Shown here piece by piece: positions 62,712 to 64,000 of a stretch of DNA of 64,000 bases; the first letter of the stretch is position 1, and every line of letters begins with the position of its first letter. The stretch covers positions 1 to 64,000 of the forward strand of contig JAITSV010000042.1 in the NCBI GenBank assembly GCA_031287575.1. Reading direction: 5' to 3'. Below the pieces are notes generated by a model. It searched no databases. It had not been told where the DNA came from and was given only the letters and a program-made list of their open reading frames with translations. The translations under genes and the position numbers were made by a program. This stretch comes from Desulfovibrio sp. (GTDB lineage: Bacteria; Desulfobacterota; Desulfovibrionia; Desulfovibrionales; Desulfovibrionaceae).

Positions 62712-63308
62712 ATGATGGAAGGCATCGGCACCGCGCAGGGGTTGTTGGGCCTTGGCGGCTTCACGCAGGCAACGGGAACCACGGGGACCATGGGAACAGG
62801 TGGGACGGCGGCGACGGTGGCGACCGGCTCCACCTCGTCGGGCACGTCCGGCACGGAAACAACCACCACCAGCAGCGGCGACACGGTCTCCATTTCGGAC
62901 GAGGCGCGCCGCAAGGCGGCTCTCCTGGGCAGTTCCGGCGGGTCCGGCGAGTCGGGGGGCAGCGCGTCGACCCAGTCGACCGATTCCGGCAGTTCGGATG
63001 CCACCCAGGCCTTGCAGGACGAGGTTTCGCAGTCGGACATCTCCTCGGCGGAATCCAAGGTGTCGGACTTGCGCCAGAGCCTTAGCGAGGCGCAGGACGA
63101 ACTGGCCGAACTGCAGGACGACACCGACATGGACGAGGAGACCAAGCAGGAACAGGTCCAGTTGATGCAGGCCAAGATTTCCATGCTGGAAAGCCAGATT
63201 TCGCAGGCCCAGACCGAAAAGGCCGAGTTGGAGGAACAGCAGCAGTATGCCGAGCAGGGCGGCGACGATGCCTCCGCCACGGCGGAGTCGGAAACCGGAG
63301 AAGAATAG
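62712..63308 (+). CDS. Unknown acidic coiled-coil protein, sigma-28 regulon candidate
   Basis: 198 residues, no signal peptide. The first half is low-complexity Gly/Thr/Ser, with the motif SGDTVSISDEARRKAA (about 55-70) shared with the next gene. Residues ~110-180 form a heptad-like coiled coil (LRQSLSEAQDELAELQ, MQAKISMLESQISQAQTEKAELEEQ). Acidic tail. AAGGAGG precedes the adjacent ATGs 62712/62715. Promoter type suggests a motility-linked role; no family recognised. Confidence 0.75.
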   Translation: MMEGIGTAQGLLGLGGFTQATGTTGTMGTGGTAATVATGSTSSGTSGTETTTTSSGDTVSISDEARRKAALLGSSGGSGESGGSASTQSTDSGSSDATQALQDEVSQSDISSAESKVSDLRQSLSEAQDELAELQDDTDMDEETKQEQVQLMQAKISMLESQISQAQTEKAELEEQQQYAEQGGDDASATAESETGEE

Positions 63309-63767
63309 CGGTCCGTGCGGCGGCTGCCGGCGGTCCGCAGGCCTTGAGCGGGACGCATGGGCTTGCGCGGGACGGTCGGCGTGGCTGGTCGGCGTGGCTG
63401 GTCGGCGCGGGACGGGACACACGTTTTCCGTGGCGGGGGCCACGGATGCATCGCGGCAACAGGGACCAGGCACACGCGCACGCAGGCGCCGGTGGGTGCA
63501 TGCGGCCCAGAACATGCGTAAGGACGCGGCCATCGCTTCGGCGGGGCCGCGTCCGTGTTCTTGGCGGCTGGCCTGCGGAGGGCGTGCCACGCGGCGGGTG
63601 GGGCGGAAAAGGGGGCGCGGGCAGCCGCCCGGAACTGTTGAAACAGTATTCACGAATCACAAGCAGTATTGTGGCATGCAATGAAATGCGAGTGTGCGCC
63701 ATAAACTCTTCATGTGCCGCGCCGATAGGTTGACTGAACGTCGCGCATCCGCGCGAAAGGAGGTCCC
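63309..63767. other. Spacer with tandem repeat and sigma-28 promoter
   Basis: 459 bases. 63375-63407 holds 13-base tandem repeats (GGTCGGCGTGGCT). The end carries the promoter at 63702-63728 in AT-richer DNA. No gene. Confidence 0.5.
63702..63728 (+). promoter_or_regulatory. Sigma-28 (FliA)-type promoter
   Basis: TAAA (63702-63705), 15-base spacer, GCCGATAG (63721-63728). Only one base differs from the sigma-28 consensus. 40 bases before the next start codon. Confidence 0.8.
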
Positions 63768-64000
63768 ATGGTCGAAGCACTGGACGGAACCCAGGTCGGC
63801 ACCGCCAACAGCATCTTGCAGGTGCAGGCGGGCACGGAACGCACGGGTACGTTGCGCACCGCATCCACGGAGGACGCGGAAAGCGGCGGCGACACCGTGA
63901 GCATCTCGGACGAAGGGCGGCAGAAGGCGGCGGGGATGGCCAGCAGCGGCGCGGGCGGTACCGCGTCCACCGATGAATCGGACTCGGACGACAAGTTGTC
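63768..64000 (+). CDS. Paralogue of the 62712 protein, cut by the window end
   Basis: 77 complete codons are present (MVEALDGTQVGTANSILQVQ...) and the gene runs on past base 64000. GGDTVSISDEGRQKAAGMASSGAGG aligns with the motif region of the 62712 protein. GAAAGGAGG lies before ATG 63768. Same promoter type as its neighbour, so the two are a duplicated, co-regulated pair. Confidence 0.75.
   Translation, partial: MVEALDGTQVGTANSILQVQAGTERTGTLRTASTEDAESGGDTVSISDEGRQKAAGMASSGAGGTASTDESDSDDKL

Overview
The window is about 67% G+C chromosomal DNA from a sulfate-reducing deltaproteobacterium, most likely Desulfovibrionaceae of the Desulfovibrio/Nitratidesulfovibrio type. The main pointers are the nrfHA nitrite reductase pair (NrfH carries Met49 after the first haem motif, as in D. 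vulgaris), a glutamate synthase split into separate genes with ferredoxin domains, fumarate reductase frdCAB beside a two-subunit fumarase, a bacteriohemerythrin, and a nickel importer. Species was not tested by any search.

Layout. 1-2.2 kb: a glycosyltransferase, then a long spacer with a possible 21-residue membrane peptide and three strong hairpins. 2.2-4.2 kb (minus): nrfHA. 4.9-10.3 kb: three-gene glutamate synthase. 10.4-13.1 kb (minus): arsRDA without a pump gene. 13.2-17.7 kb: secreted and lipoprotein genes, including a CsgG/DUF4810/DUF799 lipoprotein operon. 17.9-23 kb: two glycosyltransferase-like proteins and a soluble cache-type sensor. 23.4-29.6 kb (minus): nikABCDE with overlapping start/stop codons in nikBCDE. 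30-33 kb: a molybdate-binding Mop protein, tRNA-Phe, an SDR pair, an HPP membrane protein. 33.5-38.7 kb: PaaK-like ligase, ChaN-PDZ lipoprotein, orphan HicB, MutM. 38.8-49.2 kb (minus): comEC, murA, a hybrid histidine kinase, murJ, with tRNA-His on the plus strand. 49.6-53.7 kb: GGDEF/EAL protein, bacteriohemerythrin, exonuclease III, a small ORF. 54.3-60.1 kb: frdCAB and fumarase alpha/beta. 60.1-61.0 kb: one AT-rich foreign gene. 61.0-62.3 kb: a 5'-truncated LOR/SDH-type gene. 62.7-64 kb: two paralogous small proteins, the second cut by the window edge, each behind a sigma-28 type promoter.

Most interesting: (i) the AT-rich gene at 60084-61007, a nucleoside-deoxyribosyltransferase/TIR-like protein wedged between fumarase and a neighbour that has lost its N-terminus, a candidate defence-type single gene; (ii) paired FliA-type promoters in front of two unknown paralogues; (iii) a four-copy hairpin repeat whose loop keeps a GTAC..AAGAGTAC core; (iv) a type I toxin-like peptide at 1819; (v) in-frame minisatellites that add acidic, His-rich or Asn/Gly-rich segments to NikC, NikE, MurJ and the hybrid kinase.
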